Part shown: one piece after another, positions 13,204-26,155 of the stretch | Numbering within the stretch: position 1 is the first letter of the stretch | Layout: each line of letters opens with the position of its first letter | Source: Hoplostethus atlanticus | Taxonomy: Eukaryota; Chordata; Actinopteri; Trachichthyiformes; Trachichthyidae | Reading direction: 5' to 3' | Length of the DNA stretch: 64,000 nucleotides | Assembly (NCBI GenBank): GCA_034670405.1 | Contig: JAXDDX010000015.1 | Span: 5,858,001 to 5,922,000 of the forward strand | Program-made: the position numbers and the translations under genes | Notes under the pieces: generated by a model | What the model saw: only the letters and a program-made list of their open reading frames with translations | The model's database searches: none | What the model was told of the DNA's origin: nothing

Positions 13204-14945
13204 TTAAAGGGGGGGTATTGTACTCATTTGGGGCTATTTAAACTGTTCCTGGGGGTCTTTACAAGACGTTTGTGAAGTCTATATCAAAAAAAATCCTAAA
13301 ACCAGCTTCTGTGGTGTGTGTTTCAGTCTCTCATTTTCTCCATTGTAAAGAACAGGCTGTTTTGAGGGCGTGTAGGTTGTATGTAATGAGCACTGCTCTG
13401 ATTGGCCGCCTCACGCCGCCTACACGCAATGGCCTGGCGGAGGCGGAGAGCAGAGCGCCCATGCTGCTCAAGGTAAACAAATAAGCTTGATGCAGAAATC
13501 TACCATAACCATGGCGGCCGCTCCAGAACCAACACTGAGACACTGAGTACATGTTTGAGCCAGAGTCTGACCCAGAATGGGAAGAGGCAGCTGAGCGGTT
13601 CCACTTAGTTTCTCACTGATAACAATTCTGTGTAATATTGTACTTTCGTGTCTTGTGTTTGTGTATGTGGATGTGTGAGCGACACTCTCTGCTGTAGCCG
13701 GTCTATTTATGGCTCATGTCCATAAGCTTATTGAATACAACTTGCAGACAAGCTAGGATTGACAATTTTGTTGAGCCAGTTAGCCAATATATTATTGGAT
13801 GCAATCTATTTGCATCCAAACAGCGCAGCCAAACAACCAAACGCGATTGTACTAATGGTGGCTAAAGACACGTTCGACAGACTTATAAAACAGACACTGG
13901 TCCCAACAAATAACTTTAAGATGAGTCCTGACTCCAACCAATAACTTTACTTTTACTTTACTTTACTTTTAACGACTCCAGCTTTAGTTTTCTTACTTCT
14001 TCCACGCCCAACAAGCCCGTGGCTAGCCCCGCTAGCTCGTTAGCTAACCAGCAGTGAATATACTAACCAGACTAATTTGGTAAATTAAATCAAAACATGG
14101 TGACACTTACAGATTCCAATTTTGCAGATGGGTCACGTACCTTATGAATTGCTCCATCTTTAAGCTTCAATTTAGATGCTAATCCTGCCGTTGCTCAAGC
14201 AGTCCTGAGGACTGATCATCACACACAGAAAAAACTGTAGCCGTTGCCGTTAAAAATAAAATTAATCCACTCTGTCCTGGCATTTTCGCGTGTTGGGAGA
14301 CTGTGCAGGGATCTATGTTGCTGCCTGCATCCTACAAAATAATAACTGGAGAGTTGATATATCTCCTGATATGTTGTTTTAGCAAAGTAATGGTGCATTC
14401 CAGTGTACTGGGAAAAAACGGCGTCCGAATGTGATATGCGCCGATTCTCTTCACTAATGGCGCTGTAGTAGTTGATGTTGAGTTTAGATGCTTGTAACAT
14501 TCTGAGACTTACCATACAAACATGAGTTTGCTGCGGGCGATTATGTTTTCCCGAGCAGATGCACTGGAACACATTTAGATTGGAAGTTAGGAATACCGAC
14601 TCGGAATTATCGATTTCCGAGTACAATGGAATGCACCATAAGCAACGGCTTGCGGCGCTGCCGTGAGCTGCATTTTGCGACGACGTAAATGGGATTGGTT
14701 GTTCAACTGGGCGTGGGCATGCTCTGAGAGGGGCTGGATTTGCACCTTATGACATCCAAAGGAACCATTTTCTGAAACGGGCTGTTTTTCTCCTATCTTT
14801 GGCATACGTTTGGGAAAAAGGAAAATACAGAAAAACGGGTTGACTTCCAGATTTCAAATTTTCTCAGCTGCTTAGGGAAGTAATTTCCTGTGGAACACGT
14901 ATAAGCGCCAGGAATAAACCGTTTTCCATAATATGGGACCTTTAA
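13204..14945. mobile_element. Non-autonomous TTAA-type DNA transposon (Kolobok/piggyBac-like), about 1.74 kb
   Basis: The element is bounded by TTAA at 13204-13207 and 14942-14945. The ends are TTAAAGGGGGGGTATTGT and, reversed, TTAAAGGTCCCATATTATG, a terminal pair common in fish. Inside are CTGCTCTGATTGGCCGCC and EPESDPEWEEAAERF-like coding debris, also typical. No transposase frame survives. A Harbinger-like MITE (14391-14638) sits within it. Kolobok rather than piggyBac is a guess. Confidence 0.55.
14391..14638. mobile_element. MITE with 23-bp inverted ends, probably PIF/Harbinger type
   Basis: The left end TGGTGCATTCCAGTGTACTG pairs with the right end (14616-14638), with two mismatches over 23 bp. 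TAA flanks both ends, as expected for the three-base target duplication of Harbinger elements. It is 248 bp long with no coding capacity and is nested in the TTAA element. Confidence 0.6.
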
Positions 14946-17258
14946 AGTAGGGAAATTGTATGAGCTTCATTTTATTTTTTTTTCTCTGAGCAATATCATG
15001 CATGCAGCAATGAGACAGAGCCTTTTGATTACAGACATAACTGTAGTATTAGATGCCCAAACAGAACCTCAAGTTCTGTCTTAATGAGCCCTGCATGCTC
15101 AAGTATGGCAATGCCGCTCTCGCAACATGCTATTCATCCAAACAGCTAATTCTGCTAATTATTAAGTTATATAACAAGGAGTTAAAGAATGACGCTTCCT
15201 GCAGAGAATCAATAATTTTTCCATCATAGCTCATTTGGCTTTCATTACGCTCACTACGAGAGAGGGGTGCAATTAATCACAAAGTATATCTGGTAAACAC
15301 ACACGCCATAGATGAAATGGATATGTTTCTCTTCGTTTTCTCACACTTAAAACCGCTTCGGGATGGTTTATCGGGAAAAACAGACGCCAAATCCAATGGT
15401 TTTTTGTGAAAAAGGTTGCTATTTGCAATCATGAGAACCACAGCCGCCATAGCAGGAATGTATCTTATCAATGCAGAGAGAAGCAGGGTGACATTTCATT
15501 TCATTATTAATGTATACTCAAAGCATTGCATGTTGTTTCCACCTGGTATGAGAATAAGATTTCTGCATAGTGAGACAATTCATCCTTGCTGGACATTTTG
15601 AGACATATCTGAGAAACACCAAGGAACCAGATCTCATAGCTGCATATTTTTAGGAGCTCATTCGTGTTTTATTTGTGTTTCATGGGTGAAATAACTCGAG
15701 TTGAAAAAATTAGACGCATGGGAGACCTTGAAAAGTCTCGACCAAGAATATTACTAATGCATGTTGCATCATTTAAGAAGTCTAAAGGAGCGAATTAAAT
15801 CTGCCTTAAAGTTTCGGGAATGTAATATATTTCCGGAGTCAAAAGTGCACGTTTCACACAATTGCACCAGCGAGATCCCAAAAGACACGCCCACCGACGG
15901 TAGATCAAAACCAAAACCGTATTGCTTTTCACATGTTATATGCCTCTTCCTAACAAAACGGATGGTGGTGAAGAAAAATGTCGTTTAATTGATCGCTGTC
16001 TTGCCCTATTTCCTCTCTGAACGGGGCTAAGTGACATAAAAACAACTTAACTTACGATCGATCAAACTTGAGGTATGGGCAAATAGAGACAGAATAGAGT
16101 GAGACAGATTTGAACTACCTTAAGCCTGTAATTACAGCATTAGATTGGGCAGAAATAACCAAGAAGATAAACTTGCCACGCTCCAGTTCTGACGCGAGCC
16201 ACAGGTTTTAATGTCAGAACTCAAACGGACGGCAAAGTCAAACGGGGTCTTCATTCATGCACCCTGCGTAACGTAACGCACACACACTCTCGTATACATG
16301 CAAAAGAGGGAGCACGAAAAGGGGGCCCCCGGTTTATGATCTGTCCAATTCACTTCCATTTGGCCCCCGGGTTTGAGTGAAAGCAGTGTGAAGCGTCTGT
16401 TGCACGGCTGAAGATGAAAAGGTTAGAGAAGACACCGCGCCGGAGCGATACAGACGACAGAGAGCCCCGCTCACGCAGTGGGAGTCCCTAAGATGAATAA
16501 AGAGGGCCCTCTTCATGTATAAGTCATGCAGTATGACGCGTAAACACTGGAGGCTATCGCCGCCGCTCTGAAGCGTATGAGAGAAGGGGCCGACGAGGAT
16601 AGGGAGGCAGAGATGAAAGAGCAGAGGAGGTTACAGAGAGAGCGAGAGAGAGAGAGAGAGATGTAACCTCCAGCTTCAAAAGCATGTCCTTCAGTATTCA
16701 TCCCGAGAGGTCAAGGCATGACTCTGAAAGCCAAACAAGTCTTTGTATCTCAAAAAGAGAAGGTTGTTGAAGGGTTCTCTGTGGGGTTAATGGCGCTTTA
16801 CACGCAAAGTAACCCTCGAACACCTACATGTTCCCGAGTTATTTTGAGAACCGGTAGTAGTTCCTGTGTCATGCCATGTCTACGTAGAGCCGGGGTGGTT
16901 TTAATAATGGTTCCACGTGCTGTAGAAGCAAAGATGATTCATCACAATTACGGATCCATTTAGAGCCAGAGAGTGATTTGGCTGTAGACGGTAATTTCTG
17001 ATGTCTTGATGATACAAACTGGGTTGTTGAATGCTGATAATACCAATACTTTTAGACCTAAGTTGCTAATAGCCAATATTTTGTTTTAAATTTGACCTTT
17101 TTCTTTCCAAAAAAATACAAGTCTTCAGTGTTTCCCTCAGAATTGTATTCTTGTCAGGGTGGAAAACCCTCTGAAACAACATTTAGACCATCATGGGACA
17201 TTGAAACCCAGGATAACAAATTTATTTTAGGGTTAGCAGCTCTTTAAGGCAGGGGTAA

Positions 17259-17269
17259 CCCCCCCCCCC

Positions 17270-17304
<35 letters not shown>
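17259..17304 (+). repeat. C14 run followed by (AC)16
   Basis: A homopolymer C run passes directly into an AC repeat. Confidence 0.95.
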
Positions 17305-17306
<2 letters not shown>

Positions 17307-20300
17307 AATGGCAGGCAGAGGAAACTGGGAAATATAATTGAACAATTAAATAAAAACATGTGCTAAGAAAATAAAAGTCATTGCAGGTTTCACAGAGGAA
17401 CCTGCATCATATCCACATATCACCCTAATACAAAACTATGACATGGCTGGTCCTGTTTTTATTTGCCATCACATATCTTTGGTGCTTGTGACCAACAGTA
17501 TAGGGAGAAATGGGTCACCATTAAAAGGAAAATGTTCCAGCACATGCACAAGGACAGACCACAAGCGTGGGGGTGGGGGGGGGGGGGGTGCTGGGGGGGT
17601 GTACAAGCATGTTTTCACACTTTTTGTCGACTGGTTTATTCTTTGTGGGCGAGCCAACTGGATTCCCCCTTGGGATCTAACAAGCTAATTACATTGCAAA
17701 CAACTTAGCCAAGTTACAGCTTTGCCAAGCCATGAAAATGAAAGTGTGTTTGCCCGACAGAATTGATGTAAACAATGCAACGGCAAATACAATCATGAAA
17801 ATGGAATCTGCAGTAAGAAATGTATTCGGCTTGGTAGAGCAGGCAAAGCAATAAACAGGCCCTCTCTTTGGATAGAATATAAGGTTGTGCTTTGAGGAAC
17901 CTTAGCAACTCCTTAAAAAGGCTCAACAATGCGGGTCCTCCCGGGGTAGACAAAGTAAAATATGGCAGTAAGGCTTCTTACACTCGCCAAATGCAACTGG
18001 TGACTGAAAATATTCCAGCCATGTAATTATCCATGAATGATGTGAAATCACACCTCAGGATCTCCAGGAGAGACAGAAGCAATCATGCTAGCATTTAGAT
18101 AAAAATGCCAGCAACAAAAATTTGAGGGCCATGATGACTCCTTAAAGATTATTATTAACTTATTATTAACTGTGATCGGTTGTCTCTTAACATTCGAGGT
18201 CAAAGCGATCTGCTGCGATGAGTGTCAGTATGCGGACTAAGAGGCAGATTACAAAGGTGCCATCTTTTGCTGTCTGCTTTACATCAGATTTTGCAAGGGG
18301 GGGGAGGGGGGGGCTTCCATTTTGCGCAGTGATTACCTGTGGATGATTGAAGCAGGCAAGGCATGTAGAGACATGCTGATTGTGTTTGCCATCCCCAAAG
18401 CTTTAACTGCACAGCCCTCCCAATACTTTAATCCCTTTTTATCCCTCTGAGGCAGAAACAGAAAGCTTGCTCATAGTCAATCTCTTGATTGTTCTGTGAC
18501 CTTGAGCAAGCAAAAATAATAAGAGAGCTCGGTTAACGTAGAGCACGAGTTTGGCAGACCACTGTCCGGGAGACAGACACCTGAGAGTAAATGGCTCCGT
18601 GTCAGCTTCACTCGCTCATTAAAACGAGAAATAGCAGATCAAATCAGAGAGGAGGGGAGAAAAAGGTAGCGGGAGTCTCACCCTCATCCCAGATGGGGTC
18701 TCGCAGTGGCTGAGAGATGAGACAAACAGCAGCAAGATACTGTTGTGTGATTATTCGGTATTTGCTTGTTCTGTGTAGAGCTCAGTCTGAAATCTGCTAA
18801 ATCCACAAAGAGCCACTCTGTAGAATAAATAAATACAGACACAGCTTGATTCACCAAGCGTGTGCACCGGGGGTTAGTCGATGCTCCGGTCAATGGACCA
18901 GTAAACATTTTAATATAGTGTCTGTTCTCACATTTCACAGCAAGGTCACTATAGGATTCGACAATAGGGCGTCTTGAAGCACTTGGCACTAGGATGAGCT
19001 TTTGACTGTGTTGATGACTGGAAAATAGTAAGAAGAAGAAAAAGAAGAAGAAGAACATGGCCTGTTCAGCTGTGAAGCAGTGGCGATAATACCACAATGC
19101 ATTCCTCCTTGTCTGAACCATGCCCACTTAAGGGACCGAGCAGCTCGCGGCAGAATTCATCATACAGTAAACAGTGGAAAGATGAGGCCGCCTCTCCATA
19201 AAGAACTTGGCAAAAGTTGGTTTTGCTTTACAAAGGCAAAAAAATAATAATAACTGCCCACAAACTCTAGCAGGGAGGCACAAATGAGCACACTGGCAGA
19301 GCAAATATGTGGGAGTTGAAAATGTGGTGTTTCTGCAAAGTGTTTTATTTACTGCACTGTGCTCGAGCAGGAGTCGTGGGCTCGTCTCTGCCGGTGCATA
19401 AATCTGCTGTCATGTCTGGTGATCACAGGTTTGTTTATTTCTATTAGAATGAATCACTTTGGATGTTGTAAACAAATGTAAGTATTTTGACATGACATTA
19501 CTTCTTGATTTGAAATGTGCAAGAAAATGAAGATAATTAAAACTGTATTTTCTGGTAAGTATTACATTGCAACACCCACTACAATTGATGGATGAATTCT
19601 GAGTATTAAAAGGGCAAAAAGTAAAGTTTTTACTGTCCCATAGCACATAATGACCATGATATATCTGCAGGGGGTTGATAGGGTTGTTGGCCAGGTATTG
19701 AGATTTCTGGCTTTTAAAAGTCATTTTCCGGCCCGTACTTTGTTGTGGAACAAAAACTCCCCCCCAGTGGCATTTCAAGACACTCCCAACATCCCCCCAC
19801 CACCACCACCTTCTCTCATTTCCAACTGCTCAGCAATTCATAGCCTTCAGCTACGAAGGCAAAAGCCTTGTACTCAAGCCAAAAAAAGCAAGTAACAAAG
19901 CAGTATTATTATTATTCCAGTATTTTGCAAGGTGATATATTATCCCTTCACTAGACATTCATGTTGGAACTCTGCTCCAATTAGTTTGCTTACTTGTCTC
20001 TATTGTGAAAATGTGACTCCACTGTTTGTGTTAATTACAGGCCACCGTAAGGGGAGGGAGGTGGGATCTGTACCGGAGACCTGTGAAGGAGATCTATCGA
20101 TGTTGCAATTCCTACTGATTGACAAGAGAGGTTGTTAGTAAACGCCCCTTTAAAGTAAATACCATCAAAATGTCCACCGCGAATAAACGGCGAGACACCG
20201 AGATCGTCCATATCTCAACACCTGCGTAAAATGTTGGGTTAAATCCATTGAGTCCATCTGGTCTTTCAGAATAAGTTGCCTTTAACTCACAGAGCTTTTT

Positions 20301-20527
20301 TCCAAAGCTTGAAATATTGCTGTGGGACCATCATTCTCCAATGAGTCTGCCAGTTCAAAAACATGCCCCTCTGCTATTCATTCCCGCTTGTCATTTCAGG
20401 CTGCGCCTCCCTGCCGCTGCCAGTCTGAGGCCCTGAAGAAGAGAAGGGGGTGGCAGGATTCCATCCGTGTCCTGCTGCAACCCCGGGGAGACCGACCCTC
20501 CCAAAACATTAATTAAAAAAACATTCA

Positions 20528-20552
20528 CATGTGTGTGTGTGTGTGTGTGTGA
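20528..20552 (+). repeat. (TG)n microsatellite
   Basis: A short pure TG run in intergenic sequence. Confidence 0.93.
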
Positions 20553-21589
20553 GCTGATAGAGGAGCTATTCTGCTTCTGGTAATCAATGCACTTAAACCA
20601 CCAAACAGAAATTACCACCAGCTTGAATATCCCTGCATTATGCAGAAGAAACAAGAGGAGATGATTGGACACGCTCAAGCTCAAACTAACAAGCTGGATT
20701 CCTGAGCAGGTATAAGTGGAGAACAGACTGTGATTCTGTAAACTGATTCAAGTGTTCATTGTGTGTTTCAAGTATGAAGACAAATAGGCAACGTTACATA
20801 ATACTGATCAATAGTGGGAATTGCAAACGCATGATACTGTTTATGTGTTGAGTACGGGTGTATGAGCTGGAGTATTCTGTTTGACTCTAGACAGGGTGCA
20901 CCACTTTCTAACCACTAGTGCCCCAGATGCATACCTAATGTGCTGATAGGCAACGCCTTCTACTAATTTCCTGAATATTTGTCTAAAAATACCTTACTAG
21001 TCTGATAGATGTTGCTAATCAGTATGAGGAACAACAGTAATACGTCTTCATGGAGGATTTAGCTGCCCAACAGCTGATCTGGGTGAACATAAACATTCTG
21101 ATTATCACTGCTTCATACTTTATGATTAAAACTGGACGTGTCTTATGTACTAAAATCAGAGATTTAAGCCATCTATCCCACCTCATGACACAAACTGGGG
21201 CAACAGAAAGCTGTGAACCACCCTGCATTAGAGAAAGTGTTAGTGGTTTTCTATTGGTATGTCTAATGGAAACCATTACAGTAGGCTTAGACCCAATATG
21301 TAGTGGAAATGGACTTAATGAAAAGGAAGCGGACTGTAAAGGTTTTTGTTGAAGAATCCATTAGGATACTTCTAAAGGATCCCATGTTTTTCGTGAAGGC
21401 TCTCTGGGCAGCGATAGTCTTGGGTTCCTTTGCTTGCTCAGGGCCCCACATGTGTCAGCCTTGGGAGTGCTGTTTAAAAGAGCTGGCCAGTGCTGAAACC
21501 AGATATATTATGTTTGAAGGTTGAGCTCAACCCACACATCGATATTTCAGCATGGCTATTCATGTGCAAGAGAAATGTAAGGATAAAGA

Positions 21590-23870
21590 GATACACATAC
21601 AACAAAAGTTGGGTAGGGGAGAGGCGGACGTGAAATGTTTCTGGTGGATAGAGTTTTCATATTCAAGCTGGGAGACAGGGAGCAACTATGCAGTCCTGTC
21701 AGGGTGGGAAGGTGATTATACCATTTGGGAAGACAGGGGGAGAAGAGTTGAGGCTTTGAATTTGATATCAGCAGCCATAGGCAGCCAGTGAAGGGAGCAC
21801 AAGAGGGGAATGAAATGGGAGAATTTAGTGTGGTTGAAAAAGAGGCAGGCTGCAGCATTCTGTATGGGTTGTAGGGGACTTTGGCAGCCCAGTCAGGAGG
21901 AAGTTGTACTAGTCCAGAAGAGAAAGATGACTAGAGTTTGGATAACACGCCTGGCTGAGTCCCTGGTGAGGGCTAGGTCTGATATTGTAAAGTGCAAACC
22001 TACAGGATTGGGCTGTGGTTATATCGTGGGCCTCACACCGATTGTTTCAGTTCACACTGAGATTCTTGTTAAGTCTTGGCAGAAGACACTATGGTGTTGT
22101 CAGTGGGGTGGAGGAGTCCTGCAAAAAAGCAGGATTTGCCGAAATCCGAAGAAAAAGAAGAGCTCCAGGTGGTTGGCAGAAATCCAACTGGAGATGTCAG
22201 CTAGGTAAGATGAAGACGGTAGAGTTGAGTACCGCCAGCGTAACGGAGGTAGGAAAAGTTGTGGGTTTGTGATGATGACTGAGATTTTGTGTAGAAGAGG
22301 AGGAGCCTTGCGACTGCAAGCCCTGATGAACGACCATGACGGCGACCCTCCCAGAGGGACCTGCTCAGAGTGGATAGTCAGTTTAGAGACTTAGAGATTC
22401 CCAGGACAGCAATCATGGTAAGGAGCATCTGATGTTCACGATGTTGAAGATAAAAAGAGCAGTTAGATGTATTAGATGTAGCATCTTCTTGGTTTTGGAA
22501 GGAAATAACAATAGTAATACTAGTCTGTGGTTTTGACATGAGATGACTTGAGGGGTTGTTTCAGGAGAAGAGGTAATTCGCTGACTTGAAGACAGATGGT
22601 CGACAGCCTTATATCAAGGAGGCGCTGATGTTGGTAGTCAGGAAGTGTGGAGGAGGTCAAGAGGGCAGCTGGTGCCCCTGCTGGTGGAAAAGGATTTCAG
22701 CGCCTCATCTGGGAAGAGAAGAGACAGAGGGAGTCATTAAGGCAGAGTCGGCGGGGTTAGCAGAGGATGTGATGAGGGAATCGGATGGAGGGCTAGCGGC
22801 CAGTCGGGAGAAGGAGCCTCGGATGTCGTCGACCCTCTCAAAGTCGGTCACGAAAAGAGACAAGGGAAGGAGGGCGGGAAGTGAGGAGAAGATAGAGACC
22901 GTTGTTTTTGCTGAATTATCAGCTGACACATGTGCAAAGAAGGAGCAGAGAAGTGCAAGACGGCATCAGACAAACAAGATCCGTGCACTTTGGCTCAGCT
23001 GCCCCCGAAGCCTTGTACACTTAATTCACAAGGTTTCAGACAGCCAAGGGGCAGGCGGGAGGGGTAGAAATGGTGACAGCGAAGGTCAAAAGAAGAAGAG
23101 ATTGCAGTTAGAAGCAGTTAGAAGCATGGATGTGGTGCAGTCTACATAATTAGAGAGGAAGAAGTGGAGGAAGTGAGGAGTGGGAGGACAGGCGGAGAGA
23201 CTGCAGATTTTGCTGAGCAGTGATAGTGTGAAGTGAAACCAGATCAGAAGGGTTAGTCGACGGGAATACAGAAAGAGGAATAGCGATGGTCCCTGACATG
23301 ACATAGATTACAAGTGGAGCAGACTCTGGAGAAGACTGAGTCAAGTTTATTCACAAGTCAAGATGCGGAGAGGTTGACATCAATGGCAGATTGAATAAAA
23401 CAATTATACTGTTAAACGTCTTTGAGGGGAGGTTGGAGTCACATTCACTCTGGGAGCTTCCCAGTACAACCACAGTCCCCTACTGTTGGTCACTGAGCAG
23501 TCGGGGCTCAAGTGCACCTTGACAGTAGTTGTTGAGGGAAGGGATAGTGTCACTCATTCACTTTCCCCAGCCACATTTTCCCTGGCAGTGTGGGGATTTG
23601 AACCAGCGATCCGCCGGTCTCATGCACTGCTTGCCCAACCTCTAGGCTACTGCCGTTCCCTATGCAAGAGAAAGGAGGAATGAAAATGTTCCACGTAGGA
23701 GAGATGAGCAGGAGTCTTCTCTGGGGTGATCCATGCCTCAGAGAGGGCATGGAAAAGCAGAGACGGGGGGGGAGCTGTGGGCTCAGACGAACTCCGCTTT
23801 CTGACAGCTCCAGGATCGTCTCTCTACAATTGCAAGTTGACCTAGAGGGTTAAATAAGGCTAGATTGAAT
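21590..23870 (-). mobile_element. Decayed L2/CR1-type LINE (reverse transcriptase 3' part), minus strand
   Basis: Read on the minus strand, 22020-21600 follows the typical fish L2 order: a GTAGGTTTGCACTTTACAAT block, then CTTCTGGACTAGTACAACTT, then CAGAATGCTGCAGCCTGCCT, then CTCCCTTCACTGGCTGCC and a WYNHLP-like block. Upstream parts (22140-22210, 22800-22860) also match the reverse complement of the same element type. Many stops and shifts break the frame. The 5' edge is unclear; the sequence after the SINE at 23430-23662 seems to continue it to about 23.87 kb. Confidence 0.6.
23430..23662 (-). mobile_element. tRNA-derived SINE, minus strand, inserted beside or within the LINE
   Basis: The minus strand reads GCAGTAGCCTAGAGGTTGGG (A-box region), then GCTGGTTCAAATCCCC (B box), then GGGGAAAGTGAATGAGTGAC and GCACTTGAGCCCCGACTGCT. 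This is the usual layout of a common fish tRNA-SINE with its body. It is an old, diverged copy. Confidence 0.65.
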
Positions 23871-24639
23871 GCTTTGTTGAGGCAGATGGCCTCATCCCCA
23901 GGAACAGCATGCAAGGGAGAGAGAGCAGGGATAGGTGTGTTAGGAGAGACAATGATACAGGGAAAAGAAAAGCAATGAAAACAAATTGGCAGACTGTTAT
24001 GGCTTTACTCGGCCCGACCTCGATGGACTCCCACAGATAAGCTCCCTTGTCTTTGTGCAGCTGTTCTTTGTGCAATGCATTACACAAGGCTGCCATTCTA
24101 CAGCTACCGCTGCAGGAAACCTGACGCCAACAGTGCTGCTAATGAGTATAATTCTAGTGTTTAGCTGGTTAGTGGAGGTCTCCTGCTTACTAACTCAGTA
24201 TGAAACAAACAGACTAGCTACAAGGTGTTAACAGTCTACTGCCATAGTAATAATAGTTCATAATAGTAGATAATAATTTAATAATTCTTGATTATTCATC
24301 CTTTCTTTAGCCAGTCCGTCCACATTTCTATTAACAATATGCTTGTGTCTTTTTCTTGTTAAATTTTACAACAGAATACAGGTACAGGACTAGAAACACT
24401 CGCTGAAAAGTGAAATGTCTCCCTGACATCCTGAAGCCCCATTGAGATGGAAGACAAATTATACTTGATTTTCTATCCTGAGGGGTAGAATTGGGAGAAA
24501 TTCTAAAGGAAGGCCTGAAGCTGAAGGAAATGTAGCCCCAAATTAATATTTCTTTGAATGCCTTTTGAAATAATAGGTCCATGGTCCTGAATCCTTTAAA
24601 GGAATAAAAGGATTGTACATTTTTGCCCAGAGACAGAGG

Positions 24640-24960
24640 GGAGTAAGCCTGTACTTATATACTTAGGCTATACTTATATGAAAGTGCACTACTTAAAATG
24701 TCCATCAAAACAAGTCATATTCAATCTTAAATCTTCAACAAGTGTACAATTCTGCCAAAGGGGTGCAATAATTCCACTTTTCTCCAATGCGGCTTCAATT
24801 ATTTCAGGAATTTTCCATACAAAACTGTTGATATCTTGAGACAAGGCAGAATAAGGCAGATCACTCCAATGGTATCAAGAAAATGACCCTTGACTGAAAA
24901 AAAAAATCTTCAAATCAGTTGATCTAGATTAGAAACAAGTGGAATTAAAACAACAATTGA
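24640..24960. repeat. Dispersed repeat of the CTTAAATCTTCAACAAGTG type
   Basis: CTTAAATCTTCAACAAGTGT, AATTCCACTTTTCTCCAATG, CTTGAGACAAGGCAGAATAA and TTGATCTAGATTAGAAACAA occur together in a widespread fish DNA-transposon-like repeat. Family and edges are uncertain. Confidence 0.4.
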
Positions 24961-25639
24961 ATTTTGAATTATGTGAGACTCCGCGCTAGATTAAACGGCT
25001 TGTTAAGATGAATATGTGTGTCAGCCTGTACCCTTGAGTATAGCACTAGTTCTATCCAGGCTGCATGTCAAGGCCTTGCACTTAAGGCCAATCAGCCATG
25101 ACAAAGTGCATTGTTATTCGCTGTTAATTCCCCTTGTTCCTTCGCGACAGGAGCACTCAGAGGAGGCGCTGTTCGTGGTGCTGAAATGTAACTCACTAAA
25201 CCATAATGTATGGCAAAGTCCCTGCATCTAACATTATTACCAAAACCTTTAAAAAAAACCCTGCTTCTATTAATAGACCGAATTTCTAGGGATAAGTGGA
25301 GCAAGGAGAGATGACTGACAAGATATTATTATTTGGGCAGTGTGATGGATTATTAAACCTGGGTCAGTTTAGAGGGAACACTGGTGCTGGATGCTCCTCT
25401 GAAGGGACTTTTCTTTATAGACGTGGCTTGTAAATAAATTGATCTTTTCTCTCCATTATAATGCTAACAAAAGCCAGATCAAATCTGGACTCACTTAGGC
25501 TGAAGTATGAAAATTGAAAAGTGGCTTTACCCTTGCCACAATAAGTAACGCCCACGCAAACGCCCTTCAAACGGCTGAAGATGGTTTAGAGCATTTTTTT
25601 TGTTTTTTTTGTCTTTTTTTTTTTTTTTCCCCCCGAAAC

Positions 25640-25940
25640 TCAACTGCGGCGCGCATACTGTTGCACGCACATTTTTTTTAAATAAGTGATTCACGACGAG
25701 ATGATGATCCGCTACAGATGCGCGGCGGATAGGAAGCCGGTGTCAGGAGATGCACCGCGCATACCGGGGTTATTACAGCCTAGTGTGAACTGTGGACTGC
25801 TGGACACGTTTTGCACAGTAAAGGGGCTGTGACGCGCTTAGATCACCAATGCAAATGAGACGCGCGCCCCCCACCCCCCCCCCCAACCCAACCACACACT
25901 CACACACACATACACACACACAGCCTCTGCTTTATATCGC
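25640..25940 (+). promoter_or_regulatory. wscd1: CpG-rich promoter-like block upstream of wscd1
   Basis: CpG density rises sharply against the flanks (CGCGGCGCGC, GCGCGGCGG and similar). The block holds a CCAAT box (25846-25850) fused to a perfect octamer ATGCAAAT (25849-25856). A weak TATA-like TTTATATC (25931-25938) sits just before the presumed first exon. Promoter function is inferred from composition and position only; no transcript evidence is available. Confidence 0.5.
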
Positions 25941-25944
25941 CCTG

Positions 25945-26155
25945 CCAGGCTTTCAGACCCCGACGGAGAGCACTGGATGCGAGCCCTGCCGACGGAGAGA
26001 CATCGGCTTATGTAACGCCAGTTCCGGGGAAACAAGGGAGAGCTGTGGAGGACCTTCGTTCGTTGGACGGCGATTGGAAAAAAAAAAAACGGTAACCATA
26101 GATTGATGAGCGAGCACGCGGTGAAGATGCCGCGCGCGACACTCCGGCGTTGAAG
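25945..26155 (+). other. wscd1: Likely non-coding first exon (5' UTR) of wscd1
   Basis: A CpG-rich stretch ends at a near-perfect donor, GAAG/GTAAGC, at 26155/26156. The next strong acceptor on the same strand is at 27677, upstream of the coding start, so a spliced 5' UTR is the simplest reading. The transcription start is a guess placed after the TATA-like motif. Sequence between 26156 and 27677 would be the first, non-coding intron; it holds poly-A and poly-G runs, an AT stretch near 26495 and no recognised gene. Confidence 0.45.

Larger units (their letters stand above)
14946..21589. other. Intergenic, nothing firm
   Basis: It holds GA, AC and AAG microsatellites, G-runs (17573-17590, 18297-18312) and several ATTA-rich unique blocks. 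Frames of 60-147 codons lack domains; the longest (19127-18684, minus) is extended by a poly-Phe stretch from an AAG repeat. Confidence 0.5.

Noticed and set aside
18684-19127. 147-codon minus-strand frame with a poly-Phe stretch
   Set aside because: Extended by an AAG repeat; no domain and no exon signals.
22586-23149. 187-codon plus-strand frame
   Set aside because: It is the antisense shadow of the L2-type LINE that runs on the minus strand.
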